DNA of 33,638 nucleotides, taken from the NCBI GenBank assembly GCA_000969725.1, contig JXSR01S010074.1; one strand, written 5' to 3'. Both the position numbers and the translations under genes were made by a program. Source of the stretch: Ophiothrix spiculata. Its lineage: Eukaryota; Echinodermata; Ophiuroidea; Amphilepidida; Ophiotrichidae. Below, piece by piece: positions 10,849-21,564 of this stretch; the stretch's first letter is position 1; the number at the start of each line of letters is the position of its first letter. The notes under the pieces are model-generated. The model saw nothing but the letters and a program-made list of their open reading frames with translations. It did not search any database and was not told the DNA's origin.

Positions 10849-11338
10849 TACACTGCCGCTCTAAAGTATTTCTGCACAAAAGCTTTATTCCGCCATATCT
10901 CAAAAGGCATTTATCCGATTTTCATCATTTTTTGACAGAGTCTATATTGTATAATTATCAAAATGACTATTCTGGAATTGCATTCCTTGCATTTGAAAAT
11001 ATGACGTGTAATGCATATTACTACTTTCGTCTGAACATTAAAAAAAATGAGTTTTTATACATTTCTGCACATTTGTTTTAAAACTTAAAACCTGAAAATA
11101 TTCTATCCTGTTATAAGGTAATAATGAGGTTATGAAAAATTGATTAGTTACATAGTAATGAGATTTGTATTTGTGGTGTATTTGTATATGGTCAATGAAA
11201 TCAGCCATTTTTATAGCAATGGAAGATCAATATACCTATACTAGTATGAATCTTTGATGATTTTAGGTCGTTTAATATAAAAAAACAAGGTTTTTTAACA
11301 TTTTTAAATGTGCGGAAATACATTAGAGCGGGAGTGTA
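10849..11338. mobile_element. Tc1/mariner-like MITE, family 1 copy a
   Basis: Terminal inverted repeats of about 29 bp: left TACACTGCCGCTCTAAAGTA, right complement TACACTCCCGCTCTAATGTA, both continuing TTTC(T/C)GCAC. The ends coincide with TA, the mariner target. Internally, GTGGTGTATTTGTATATGG and GCCATTTTTAT match in reverse complement the element at 21038, so the two are related. Both flanks carry the same 21-bp direct repeat (10830-10850 and 11337-11357). Confidence 0.85.
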
Positions 11339-11357
11339 CATTGACATTTTGGTCATA

Positions 11358-11664
11358 TGCATCGGACATCATAATGACACACTCGCATAGTCCTGCATTT
11401 GTAGGCCTACCTGTTTAGTATTGTTTGTGAAAAGGGAAGTCAAAAACAGATGCTGATCTTTTTGCAAGTTTTTCCTAATTTTCACTTCATTACCATACCT
11501 ATTTTCTCAAAATCATCAAGCGTGATTTTCAGCTTATTTCGCCGGAGAACCCCTCAAATAACATCAGAAATACTCTAGTTGGCAAAGATTTTGATTAGTT
11601 TTTTTTTTAAGGTGCAGTAGAAGGTTAGCATCCAATTCCTCATTTGCAGCAGGAAGCAATTTGC
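11358..11664. other. No gene seen
   Basis: AT-rich sequence; nothing recognisable. Confidence 0.5.
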
Positions 11665-11924
11665 CACGTGAGTGCAAGAAAGTTGTATCTGCAATAGCTG
11701 CCATTTGTCATAAATTTGAATTGCACACTTTATGATGTCCAGTCTTGGGTCAGTGGCTCTTGAAATAGTTCTTCAGGTGACGATGTCACCTGAAGAACCA
11801 TTTCAAGAGCCACTGACATACGGGAGTGAAATTTTGAGTGATTTTCAAACATCCTAGTGATAAGGTGTTTAATGAATATAACATAAGGCAGCCATTGCAG
11901 ATACGACTTTCTTGCACTCACATG
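11665..11924. mobile_element. Hairpin repeat, copy 1
   Basis: Outer arms are inverted (left CACGTGAGTGCAAGAAAG and GTATCTGCAATAGCTGCC; right complement CATGTGAGTGCAAGAAAG and GTATCTGCAATGGCTGCC). At the centre (11750-11816) sits a second, nearly perfect stem of about 32 bp: TCAGTGGCTCTTGAAAT, GTTCTTCAGGTGAC, loop GAT, then its complement with one mismatch. Other copies lie at 25290, 25449 and 30957. It ends about 95 bp before exon A. Confidence 0.88.
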
Positions 11925-12020
11925 ATGAATTATTTTTATAAGTATTCTGCACATAAAAATTCATTAATTTGTTATTATACCATATCTGAATTGTTTTCCT
12001 TTTCTGTTTTATGATTTCAG

Positions 12021-12170
12021 CATCTGACTGCCTGGCCTTTATGCAAGCAGGATGCGAACTTGTCAAAGTACGTTCACAATCAAGACAGTACCATCGGGTG
12101 TTCTCACTCAGCGAAGATATGGTCGAGTTAAGATGGCACCCAACATCAAAGAAACCGGAAAAAGCAAGAA
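12021..12170 (+). CDS. PLCL: PLC-like (PRIP) gene, exon A: first half of PH domain
   Basis: Internal coding exon. It follows a pyrimidine-rich acceptor ending ATTTCAG and precedes donor GTAAGC. It opens with two bases completing a codon begun upstream, then 49 full codons, and ends in phase 1. The peptide begins SDCLAFMQAGCELVKVRSQS and contains LRWHPTSKKPEKA. The FMQAGCEL-KVR--SR-Y-R-F-L--D---LRW pattern is how I know the PH domain of PLCL1/PLCL2 to begin; PLC-delta has the related LLKVKS. The basic residues of VKVRS (K15, R17, numbering from the first full codon) and R25 lie where PLC-delta1 uses lysine and arginine to contact phosphoinositide head groups, so lipid or inositol phosphate binding at the membrane is plausible (inference). 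It must be preceded by an exon ending in one codon base, which I could not find in 1-12020. Confidence 0.9.
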
Positions 12171-13389
12171 GTAAGCCATTTGAATTTGATTTTAGGTCAT
12201 GTATGTATACTTAAGTCCCTTGTGACCGGATGCAAAATTGGAAATGCTGAAGGGAGGTGGAGCCTCACAATCCTTTAAAATTTATCATAACTTGAAAACT
12301 AACAAAGTAAACTAAATAAATGTATACATTTTTAGAAAGCCAATTTTGCAAGTAATCCATTTATAGCATCAGATTCAAATTTAAAGAACTCACTTTTAAG
12401 AAACTTACCAAAAAAGAGTATTTTGTAAAAAAAAAATTGAACAAGCCTAGAAAAAGTATTATTTGGCAAAAATCTTTCAAAATAAGTGGAAACCATCTAA
12501 ATTGATAGTTCTAGGGATTGTTTCTCAACTTTTCGATTAACTTCTTTGTTTTCACAAAAAGTGCAAAAATATGCCAAAAAAAAAATCAAAATTTTTTGAA
12601 AAAAATGAATTTCAAATACAATAAAAAGAATGATATTGAGGTGGCAAAAAGACTGAGAGGCCTAATACGACACATACCATATGCACAAGGAACAAAACAA
12701 GCCCAAAATTTAAAACAAAATTAGCTCAAAGCACATATGTTGCATTGTTAGATATAACAAAGCTCAAATGTATGTTTCTTAAGGTTTTTGTTTTTAAGGT
12801 TTTTCTGCCGCTTCTTAGAGTTATAAATGAAATTTTCGAATTCTCTGTCAACATTTTTTTAAAGAGTAAATGAGCCACAATATTTATCACTACTGTAGGG
12901 AGATAACCAAAGTTATGAAAAAAGGTTGATATGATTTAAAGAAATATTGGAAAATTGGATGAACTTTAAAAGCTTAATTTGGCCAACCCATTACCTTGCA
13001 CACTACACTAAATCATATTTGTCAGTTTCAATGCATTTATTCATCTAGTCCTATTACCAATAGCCGTTGGGAATCTTAATTTCTTAGTAAACCGGTATGC
13101 ATTAAACATGATGTGAAATTTATCTCTGTAAATTGGAATTGGTATCGAGGCATTTAGAGTAGACATTGCCTGATGAGATCTCACTATTTGAGACAACATT
13201 GTTATATTTTACAAACATGAGAAAATTGCTTATGACACAGTACATGTTTTGAATTAGCATGAAAAATGTCATTGGGTTATGTTGCATGTAAGATTATTCT
13301 GTATAAATTCATCAAAGTGGTGACACTATATTAATAAATCAATGACAAATTTATTTAACTTTATAGTCAAATCATATAATATATTCAGA
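12171..13389. other. Intron A-B, first part; nothing recognised
   Basis: AT-rich intron sequence. A 68-codon ORF at 12518 is lysine/asparagine-rich low complexity and not credible. Confidence 0.5.
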
Positions 13390-13393
13390 TTAA

Positions 13394-13860
13394 ATGGACT
13401 GGCCTAGATTTTTCCCACTTATTTTTTACCAACATATTTTTTTACTTGAATCGATAGAACATGTTTATAGTAATATAACCTGCAAGAAGTTTTCCATGTT
13501 TTGAGGAACATTGAAGAAAATTGCAATTTTTTACCTACTTTAATTTTTTTCGCCGGCGAAAAAAAAAATGGTGTTTTTTATTGATGAAATTAATTGTTTC
13601 TATTTTAATATGTATTAAATTATCTTCAGGAGCTTTGTTTGATCTTTTATCTGGTTAATCCATCTGAGGTACAAATTTAGATTTTGGGAAACGCAGGATA
13701 GTCACACCACCATCAAAGAATGATATATTGCAAATCAATTCTCAATTTGAGCCATTTGTGTGTAATTTTTTGCACTTTTTTGGATTTTACTATACTTTTA
13801 AGTTTTACTTAAAGCATTTCCATAAGTTTTTAATTCTAGGTGGAATCTAGGCTAGTTCCT
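13394..13860 (+). mobile_element. TTAA-flanked MITE, copy 1
   Basis: Inverted termini: left ATGGACTGGCCTAGATT, right complement AGGAACTAGCCTAGATT. TTAA flanks both ends (13390-13393, 13861-13864), as for piggyBac-type targets. The centre carries CGCCGGCG near 13550. A second copy lies inverted at 29036. The family assignment rests on the TTAA only. Confidence 0.82.
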
Positions 13861-13864
13861 TTAA

Positions 13865-15536
13865 ATTGAAATGCTTTTTAACAGAGGCGTAGCCAGAGTT
13901 TCATTATTGGGGGTGCAATTTTGTGATACTCAACAAGTAGAATCAAAGGTTTTTTTTGATGTAGCTTTTGAAAATTGACAAACAAATAAAAAAAAAGGTA
14001 CTAGAAGTGCACAGACAACTATTTTGACATTCTATGTCACTATTTACCATGAATCTTGGCTATGACGTCAATTTTGTGACGAATTTTGCAGCTTTTTCAA
14101 CAAATTGGTATAGATTGTATTCTAAATGACAAGCTTCTCTTTGGCTTTAAATTTCTGACAGTTGTACAAATTTAACGACAGATGACTTCTTCCCATTGAA
14201 AAATTAAATATTGCTCTGGATAAGCCACTGTCTTTAATTTTGTATTTGTATTGAAATCCATGTCCAGTTTTGAAGTTTTAAAACCAAATTTCACTTTGTC
14301 AGAAATGTTACCAAAATACCATGAAAAGATAATTTCTGCATTTCACATCTTTTTTTTAATACAATAGAGCATATTTGGCATGGCTATTTTCAAAAATGTT
14401 TATGAGACGGGGTTTTTTTTTCACATATTGACAACATGAAATCAGTTGGGCGGAATTAACTCACAATTCAGATATGTATCCGAATTGGCATGTACATGTA
14501 GAACATCTTTTTTGCATTTATGATAAATGTATCTTGTGCAATTCCAGCGGGACAGCTTCGAAACATGTCCTTATCCTGATAGCGCCTTATCACAGAAGGC
14601 AAAATAATTTGGCCAATACTTTCTTAGAATTTAGATGACAAATGATGATAATGTTGTTGACTTATATACATACCGGTATGGTGCGCAGTGAAGCTGAATA
14701 TTAATTTCAGCTGATATCCCGTTTCAGCTGTTTTTAATCCAAATTCAGATACGGGTATCAGAATTTTGATACGGAGCATCCAAATTCGGATACGTATCCG
14801 AATTTTGAGTTCCGCCGAACTGAAATGACAATTTTATGCCAATATGACTCTACTCTAATAATGAAACACATATGTGACCGTCCATCCCTAACGAGCCGTA
14901 AATGCAGCCTCTTGTCATTTTCACTTTTTTAAATATTTGCCAATATGTTAAAAGGATAAAAATAACACCTCAATGAACCTCAGTGGATTTCCAGAAGTCA
15001 AGTTACGGTTCATCAAAGGTTGTCAGAGAGTAAAATGAATAACTGAGATTAACGCATTCAGCCATCTGTAAGCCCTATATTTTCTTGATTGTCCTCAAAA
15101 TATATATAGATATATTTCATATTTCCAGTCATTTTCTTTAAATGAAACTTTGCTGGTGTTGTTTACACACAAGGATTGTAAAAACATATATTTTCTCCTA
15201 GCTCAAAACAAATTTAGCTGCAATTACGGCTCATTTGAAATGGGCAGTCACATAAAAGCATTGGCCTGTTTATATCTGCATAGTTCTGATCAAAAACTAT
15301 TCAGATTGGTGTTCCTTATTTTTCACGTGTGAATGATAACCAATAAAGACTCTGTGAATCCATATTCTGCATTTCAATCAATTTCTTCACTGACCCCATG
15401 GCTATTCACTTGTCTTGGCAGGCAATTTGAAACAGGTCAGTTTATACTCTTACTATTTGAATTTGAATCAAATTAGTTATAGATTTCAATAAAGAATAAA
15501 ATCTAGAAACTTAATTCTGGTTGTTGTTGTTGTTGT
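13865..15536. other. Intron with hAT-like fragment and palindromes
   Basis: 13885 starts CAGAGGCGTAGCCAG and GGGGGTGCAA, a hAT-like end also seen inverted at about 25836-26006. 14784 holds ATTCGGATACGTATCCGAAT, a perfect 20-bp palindrome, with a related site near 14467. 15028-15160 is a copy of sequence near 87-220. 15520-15536 is a short (GTT)n run. No exon seen. Confidence 0.6.
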
Positions 15537-15540
15537 TTAA

Positions 15541-15887
15541 AGGTGCAATTCATGATTTTCATATAGCCTTTTTTTCTAGCTAAATAAAAAGAAGAGTGCA
15601 ACATAAATATATACTGAAAATTTCACTTGATTCCGACCGTTCGTTTCAAAGTTACAAGCTTTTCAGCATTTTGAAAATCGCCATAGACTACTGTGTTGTA
15701 ATTACTGTCGGGGCCCCGACAATAATTAGAAAATGACACATTTTCTCACTTTTCTCAAAAATGCAAGCACATATGAAAGAATAGTTTGGGGATCGTAACA
15801 TATACCACTTGGAGATTCTTATAAGCTAAAAAATCAAATTTGATAGAGGTGACCTTGAGGGTGAAAAGTGGATCATGAATTGCCCCT
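15541..15887. mobile_element. TTAA-flanked MITE, second family
   Basis: Left AGGTGCAATTCATGAT, right complement AGGGGCAATTCATGAT; TTAA at 15537-15540 and 15888-15891. A perfect central palindrome TGTCGGGGCCCCGACA lies at about 15706-15721. The ends resemble the other TTAA family only in the first bases (AGG). Confidence 0.85.
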
Positions 15888-15891
15888 TTAA

Positions 15892-17369
15892 GCAAAGCAA
15901 TGATCATTTTGCAACTATTACATAGTTTTTTTCTCATTTTATCATGTCTGTGAATTTATGATGCCATCTAGGTGAATTTTAATTATCTTCTAAAATATGT
16001 TCGTTTGGAAGCCAATAAAATTTGTTGACTGAAAGTACTCACAAAAAATAACAACATGCTCAGTACTAGATCTTGCCCAGATCCCTCTAACAACCCCACC
16101 TCCTCTCTGACCTAACCAAATTAGTGACCAAGCAGCGAGGCTGTGGCACTGCCATAGCCGAGAGTTACCAATTCACACAGACTGACCAATTCTGACTGGT
16201 TTGGTGCTAACAAATAACTGAGCTCTGTGCAAGAGCTAGCTCAGTACACCTGTTTTGATGGGAGATTTAGCTTAAGTGAGCACTTGTGAGATAAGGGGTC
16301 AATGACCATAGGATTAACTTAGCAAACATGGATAAAAGTACGTACTCACTTAGGGAGTTCATAAAGTCTAAACATTCGTTTTTTGTGAATTGGAACAGAA
16401 TGTAATTTTTTTATTTTCCACCAATCAAAAGTCATTGTGCGTATTGACATCAGCATATCACTTAATCCATTAAAATATTATTTTACCCTAAGATTGTAAT
16501 TAAGCATATTTTTTACACGAGGGCCGGCCTGCATAGCCTCTGTGCACACTTATTGAATCAGCTATTTATACGATCGATATAGTGCAATCATGAATCAAAA
16601 CAAACACTGCGCATGCGTGACTCGTCAGAGGTATGTGGACATTAGCCGCGACCCTGACGGCATTTTTTCCAGCTGCCCACCAAAAATAGAACTTAGTACC
16701 TTATCACGAGGCTGATACCTGTCCAAAATAGTTTCTAAAACTGAAAAAAATATTCCAAAACATTTTACAAAAATAACGAAATTTATTGCTTAAATAGCTT
16801 TGCAAAAAATGTGATTTTATTCACGCTTAAATTACGATCAGTTTCATGAAAATCGCAATATTCAGTCTCCATTTAATGACCAAAATTTGATGTTGTACCG
16901 CTCGAGTACCACGGAATTTGGAGCATTACCATATACCTACATACCTAAGCTGTTGGAAAATAGAAACACATTTGAAGTGAAAAATGGAGAAAAGGGCGAA
17001 ATTTTGATCTGTATCCAGACTCAATGTCGTCGAACAAGTATGCCGAATTCGGCAACTTTTGTTATGATCGCCATTGACCGTAAATAAAGCTTACGTTCCA
17101 CGATGTATTCATGACAATAACAATGCACATATAGCATTTTACAACTAAATGGAGTTAAGGCATAATTTTTGTCTATTCCAGGAGCTTCCATGCTGATTTT
17201 CCTATAATTTATAGCCCCATGGAACAAGTAAGCTGATTTTTCTAAGACAGTTACTGTTTACACTATTGTGACTCCAGTGATAATTGACCAAAATAAAGCT
17301 TGCATTCCTGCTATTCCATGGTTATTCAGGACAGAAATCACTTTGCAACATTACAATCGTATATAGGAT
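15892..17369. other. Intron; nothing recognised
   Basis: Contains a CpG-containing stretch with CTGCGCATGCGTGACTCG near 16610, a word similar to CTGCGCATGCGCGC near 19068. A 66-codon ORF at 16887 lacks recognisable homology. No supported exon. Confidence 0.45.
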
Positions 17370-18210
17370 AACGTTTTTTGATTGGAAAAAATTGTGTTCG
17401 AACGAAAACATTATCAATAGGCCTAAATATTAGGCCAATTGATAATGTTTTTTTCAATCAAAAAAAAAAATCGAAAAAAATTGTGTTCGGACGAAAACAT
17501 TATCGATAGGCCTAAACTTTAGGCATATTGATAATGTTTTCAATCGTATATAAGTAACATTACAATCATATATGGGGATAATGTTTTGGATCGAAAAAAA
17601 ATCGAACAAAATTGTGTTCGAACGAAAACATTAATGATAGGCCTAAACATTATGCCTATCGATAATTTGTTCGATCGGAAAAAAAATCAAACGAAAACAT
17701 AAGTGTCGATAATGCTTTCAATCAAAAAAAAAATCAAAAAAAAAAATGTGTTCGAACGAAAACATTATCGATAGGCCTAAACATTAGGCCTATTGAAAAT
17801 GTTTTCAATCGGAAAAAAAATTCGAACGAAAACATTATCGATGTTTTCGATAAAAAAAAATGTTTTTCAATCGAACAAAATTGTGTTTGAACGAAAACAT
17901 TATCGATAGGCCTAAACATTAGGCCTGTCGAAAATATGTTTAATCGTATATAGGCAACGCGAGTTACAATCGTATATATCTAGGGATGTTTTAGATCGAA
18001 AAAAACTGTGTTTGAACGAAAACATTATTGATACATTAGGCCTATCGATGTTTTTGATCGAAAAAAAATTGTGTTCGAACGAAATCATTATCGATAGGCC
18101 TAAACATTATTCCTATTGATAAATGTTTTCGATCAAAAAAAAAATTCGAACGAAAATATTGTCGATAATGTTTTCGATCAAAAAAAAACTTGGCTTATCG
18201 ATAAAACGTG
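17370..18210. repeat. Array of self-complementary repeats (TCGATAGGCCTAAACATTA family)
   Basis: About ten full or partial copies of a unit reading TGTTCGAACGAAAACATT, ATCGATAGGCCTAAACATTA, GGCCTATCGATAATGTTTTC, with AT-rich spacers such as GATCGAAAAAAAA. Most units can fold on themselves with arms of about 20 bp around AAACATT. Copies begin near 17392, 17483, 17616, 17690, 17749, 17824, 17881, 18007, 18070 and 18151; spacing is irregular (roughly 60-130 bp). A higher-order word, AATCGTATATAGG, recurs near 17356, 17541, 17942 and 17967. ORFs here are repeat artefacts. Confidence 0.9.
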
Positions 18211-19584
18211 TTTGAAAAATGTTCCATTTACTTGACATCTAAATAGATTTGTTGTTTATTTTTCTGATTTGTGAATTATGTAAAAAATAGGCCTAAAATT
18301 ATTACACACCTCAATCTGGCCCCTCTCTCCCTCCTCCTCCTCCTCATGTCATGACACAAGTTTGACAAGTAACCCAAGTTTTGCAGTCATATCAGCCTGG
18401 TTCAATGTCAACGTTTTTCCACAATTGAAGATTATATCTGGTTAACTACTAAATTCTCCAACCTTTTGTAATATATTTTTAACTCTTACGAAAGGCCGGG
18501 AAATTGGGTAGAGACCAAATTCAGACTCTGCTCCCTGCAGTGCTAGTACATAGCCAGCTTCGTGATAGTCTAGTGCCTACGTCACCTTCCCTTCTCAGTA
18601 CATGGGTACCATAGATAATGTCGCGTTTTGGGACTAGTGATAGTCGTAATTCAAACCCCAACTTTAGCTGTCAAACATTGTTGATATCTGCGATACTTTA
18701 CATGCATCCGGGGTTATTTCCATTCTCAGAGTATTTCTCCACTTCAGAATGTTCTTTAATTTGGGTATTCCTCTCTGGAATTGGCAAATTTCAAGCAATA
18801 TTTCACGTATCACACGGGCAAAACAAAACACTACTGCGCAGTGAGAATTCAAGGGCGGATGTTACTAAAATATCTTACACATTCGAGACGCAAAACATTA
18901 AAACCTGCTGCAAAATAAGTATGTTATATTGACCACGGTATGCTAGTTTTTGCTCATTTTAAAAATATTAGTAACATTAAACTTTTAATAATTATCGTTT
19001 TAGATCCTTCAGTGAGTGCAAAAGCTGTCTGCAACATCGGCCATTTTTATTTGCATTAATCATTACTGCGCATGCGCGCAAGGAAAACCATGTAAACACT
19101 AGCTATCTTTGACCGTGCGCGGCGATGCGAATAAGATTCCGACTTCGTTCCTCGTGTTTATTATTATAAGTATTTCAGCAATGTAATATTACTTGCATTT
19201 TGCGATAAATGTTCCTAGAATTATGGATAAATTGTTTTTTAAAAAAGTGTTTATGGTGGTGCTAATTTTTTTCCCAAGTGTGGCAAATAAAAAAACTTAC
19301 TACTATTTTGAAACAGGTTAACTGATTTTGTTTTGTTGTATTTCAATTCTATTTTGGTGTTTAATCAATGATAATTTATGCAATACAACATTTATTAGGG
19401 AAGTGTTTCTTTGAGCCAAGATCTATACAACTCCTTCTCCACCCCCTCCATTTGGTGAAACTAGAACCCCTCCCTGTCCCTCTTCTTGGTGAAACACCTT
19501 GGTCATGCAAGTGTAAATATTTTACAAAGAGCAATGTGAGAAGGTTGATGATGTTGTTATACAACAGTTCAAATACAGTTTGCC
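18211..19584. other. Intron; nothing recognised
   Basis: A (CCT)n run lies at about 18325-18345 and a CpG-containing stretch at 19068-19150. A 104-codon ORF at 18618 has no recognisable homology and no splice context that fits the gene's frame. Confidence 0.45.
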
Positions 19585-19587
19585 TAA

Positions 19588-19868
19588 GAGACCCTTCACA
19601 AACACTTGTTAGGGGGCCTGATGCAAAAAGGGGGCCTTTAAAAATTTTCACCCTCGTATTAAGGGGAGGGGGACTTGAAAAAAATTACCACAAATTTTCT
19701 GGTAAAAATTAAGTTTACATGCTTTTCTATGGGGTTTACCACTAATTTTTGTCGCAAAAAAAGGGGCCCCTTGAATTTTTTGAGGTCGAAAAGGGGGGGG
19801 GGGGGAATTTTCCGTAATATTTTTTTTTTTGCATCAGGCCCCCCTTACAAGTGTTTGTGAATGGTCCC
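19588..19868. mobile_element. TAA-flanked MITE adjoining exon B acceptor
   Basis: Inverted termini: left GAGACCCTTCACAAACACTT, right complement GGGACCATTCACAAACACTT, both continuing into AGGGGG(G)CCTGATGCAAAAA. TAA flanks both sides (19585-19587, 19869-19871), the 3-bp TWA target typical of PIF/Harbinger-like elements. Internal G-runs near 19794-19805. It ends 25 bp before exon B. Confidence 0.87.
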
Positions 19869-19896
19869 TAAATCACCAATCATATCTTCTTTTCAG

Positions 19897-20109
19897 TTCT
19901 TATAGATGCAATCAAAGAAGTGCGAATCGGCAAAAACACCGAAACATTCCGGGCTCGAGAATCCACCATGGAATTTCCCGAGGACTGTGCCTTCTCCATC
20001 ATCTTCGGCGACCATTTTGAGACATTAGACCTCGTGGCCAGCAGTTGCGATGAATCCAATATATGGGTCACCGGATTGTCTTACCTCATCGGGGGAAAGA
20101 AAAACAAAT
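19897..20109 (+). CDS. PLCL: PLC-like (PRIP) gene, exon B: second half of PH domain
   Basis: Begins after TTTTCAG and ends at donor GTAAGA. The trailing A of exon A plus TT gives Ile50, and the exon runs to Lys120 plus one base. Key motifs are AIKEVRIGKNTETFR, EDCAFSIIFG, ETLDLVASS and NIWVTGLSYL; the last contains the conserved PH-domain C-terminal helix tryptophan (W106). GKNTETFR is the strongest pointer to the PLCL clade; PLC-delta has GHRTEGL and PLC-eta GRQSEVF at this place. Alternatives are a divergent PLC-delta or PLC-eta, which the missing X domain would settle (PRIP proteins have lost a catalytic histidine). The acceptor lies only 25 bp after the target-site copy of a MITE, so branch point and pyrimidine tract must fit in that short interval or in MITE sequence. 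Codons here are visibly GC-richer than the intron. Confidence 0.93.
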
Positions 20110-21037
20110 GTAAGATAGCATCTAGTATACATAGGGCCAAATAAAAAATTAAATATGTTTTTCGTCCCCTCCTGCATCGTTTTTTACAGATTTTGAAAAA
20201 TAATTTTTATTTTTTTGTATTTAATGCATAACATTTGTAAAGAGTGTTTGAAAAGTTTTAAGTTTGTGCAATAGATTTGTTTCAGTTTAATAAGCATTTT
20301 AAAGCATATTTTGTTTTGATCAACCTTCCAGTATGTCCAAACCTCAATATTAAAAAGGGCCTCCTCCTCTTCCAATAACACATCTGGTATGGATACACTG
20401 GTTGAGAATGGGCCAATTTGGCATTGTCATTGAAATAAAAAATAAAAAGTACCTCTTCCTCCTTTTTTTTCAAAAAACTGGATGAGAAACATGTTTTATT
20501 TTTTATTTGGCCTAACTGGCCAGATTGTCAAAACAAAATCACAGATTTTTATCCTCAGGGGATGAAAATATCAAAATAAGTGATGTAAGCTTTAGATAGA
20601 GAAATCAGATTCTGTGGAGAGTAAAAACAAAAACATCGACTGTCACAAAGTTGTGTTGCAGGATTTATTCATCTGTCTTTTGGGAATATTTCTGGTAAAA
20701 TGATGGATTAGAGTTATCAGTGGGAAACGTGTATGTCTGAATCAGACTGCAAAATTGCAGCTATAGCTATTAGGTATGCTTTATTTCGATCAAAATTGTG
20801 TAATATTGGACCTATCACTCGAATGAAGTCAGTTTTTTACCATCTCAGTATTGGACCTATCCGATTTGGAAAATTCATTTTTGAAGAGTGTAATGATAAA
20901 AAGATTCAATTTGAATGAATGTGATGGATGGGAGTATACCAGGGGGATATTTGTATTTATGCAGTAGATGCAGCAGTATCCTACATGTTTGTAGCATAGA
21001 GAAAAAGGATATGCTTCATTTCAACTGACAAAAACAA
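20110..21037. other. Intron B-C, first part; nothing recognised
   Basis: AT-rich sequence with CTCCTC runs near 20360 and 20450 in similar contexts, but no clear repeat unit and no exon. Confidence 0.5.
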
Positions 21038-21564
21038 TACACTCCCGGTCAAAAGTGTTTGCGCACGTTTAAATACGTGCAAAAACGTAATTATTGTATT
21101 AAATGACAAAGACTCTGAAAAAATTCATGGTTTTTGTAGGTGCCTAATGTATCCAATATAAATAATCTATGTTTCCTCTGATATTCGATCTTCCATAACC
21201 ATAAAAATGGCCGATTTCCTGGACCATATACAAATACACCACACACAGTTTTTGCTATGTGCCTATGTAGTTTATTATTTCAGTGCTCGTTATCACCGTG
21301 TAACCGTAAAGAACATTTTCAGGTCATAAGTTTTCCAACAAATGTGCAGTTATGTACTTAAGCTCTGTTTTTAATGTACGGAAGAAAGTATACAGTATGT
21401 TTAGCACGCCATATTTTCAAATATGGTAAATTCAATTCTTGTTGAGTTCTTTAGATCTATATATGCAAAATATAAATCCGAAAATATATGACGCAAATGA
21501 TGAACGGTTTCGAGATATGGCTGGTTAAAGGTTTTGTGCACAAACACTTTTGACCTGGAGTGTA
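21038..21564. mobile_element. Tc1/mariner-like MITE, relative of the 10849 element
   Basis: Termini TACACTCCCGGTCAAAAGTG and, at the right in complement, TACACTCCAGGTCAAAAGTG, both continuing TTTG(C/T)GCAC; about 28 bp each. The CTCCCGGTCAAAAGT start is typical of Tc1/mariner-derived elements and the element begins and ends at TA. No transposase coding remains in 527 bp. Confidence 0.9.

Noticed and set aside
17370..18210. Repeat array resembling a CRISPR locus
   Set aside because: Units are palindromic and degenerate, spacers are AT-rich and partly repetitive, spacing is irregular, and the context is an animal intron.
18618..18932. 104-codon plus-strand ORF in intron A-B
   Set aside because: No recognisable family and not needed by the PLCL reading frame, which passes cleanly from exon A to exon B.
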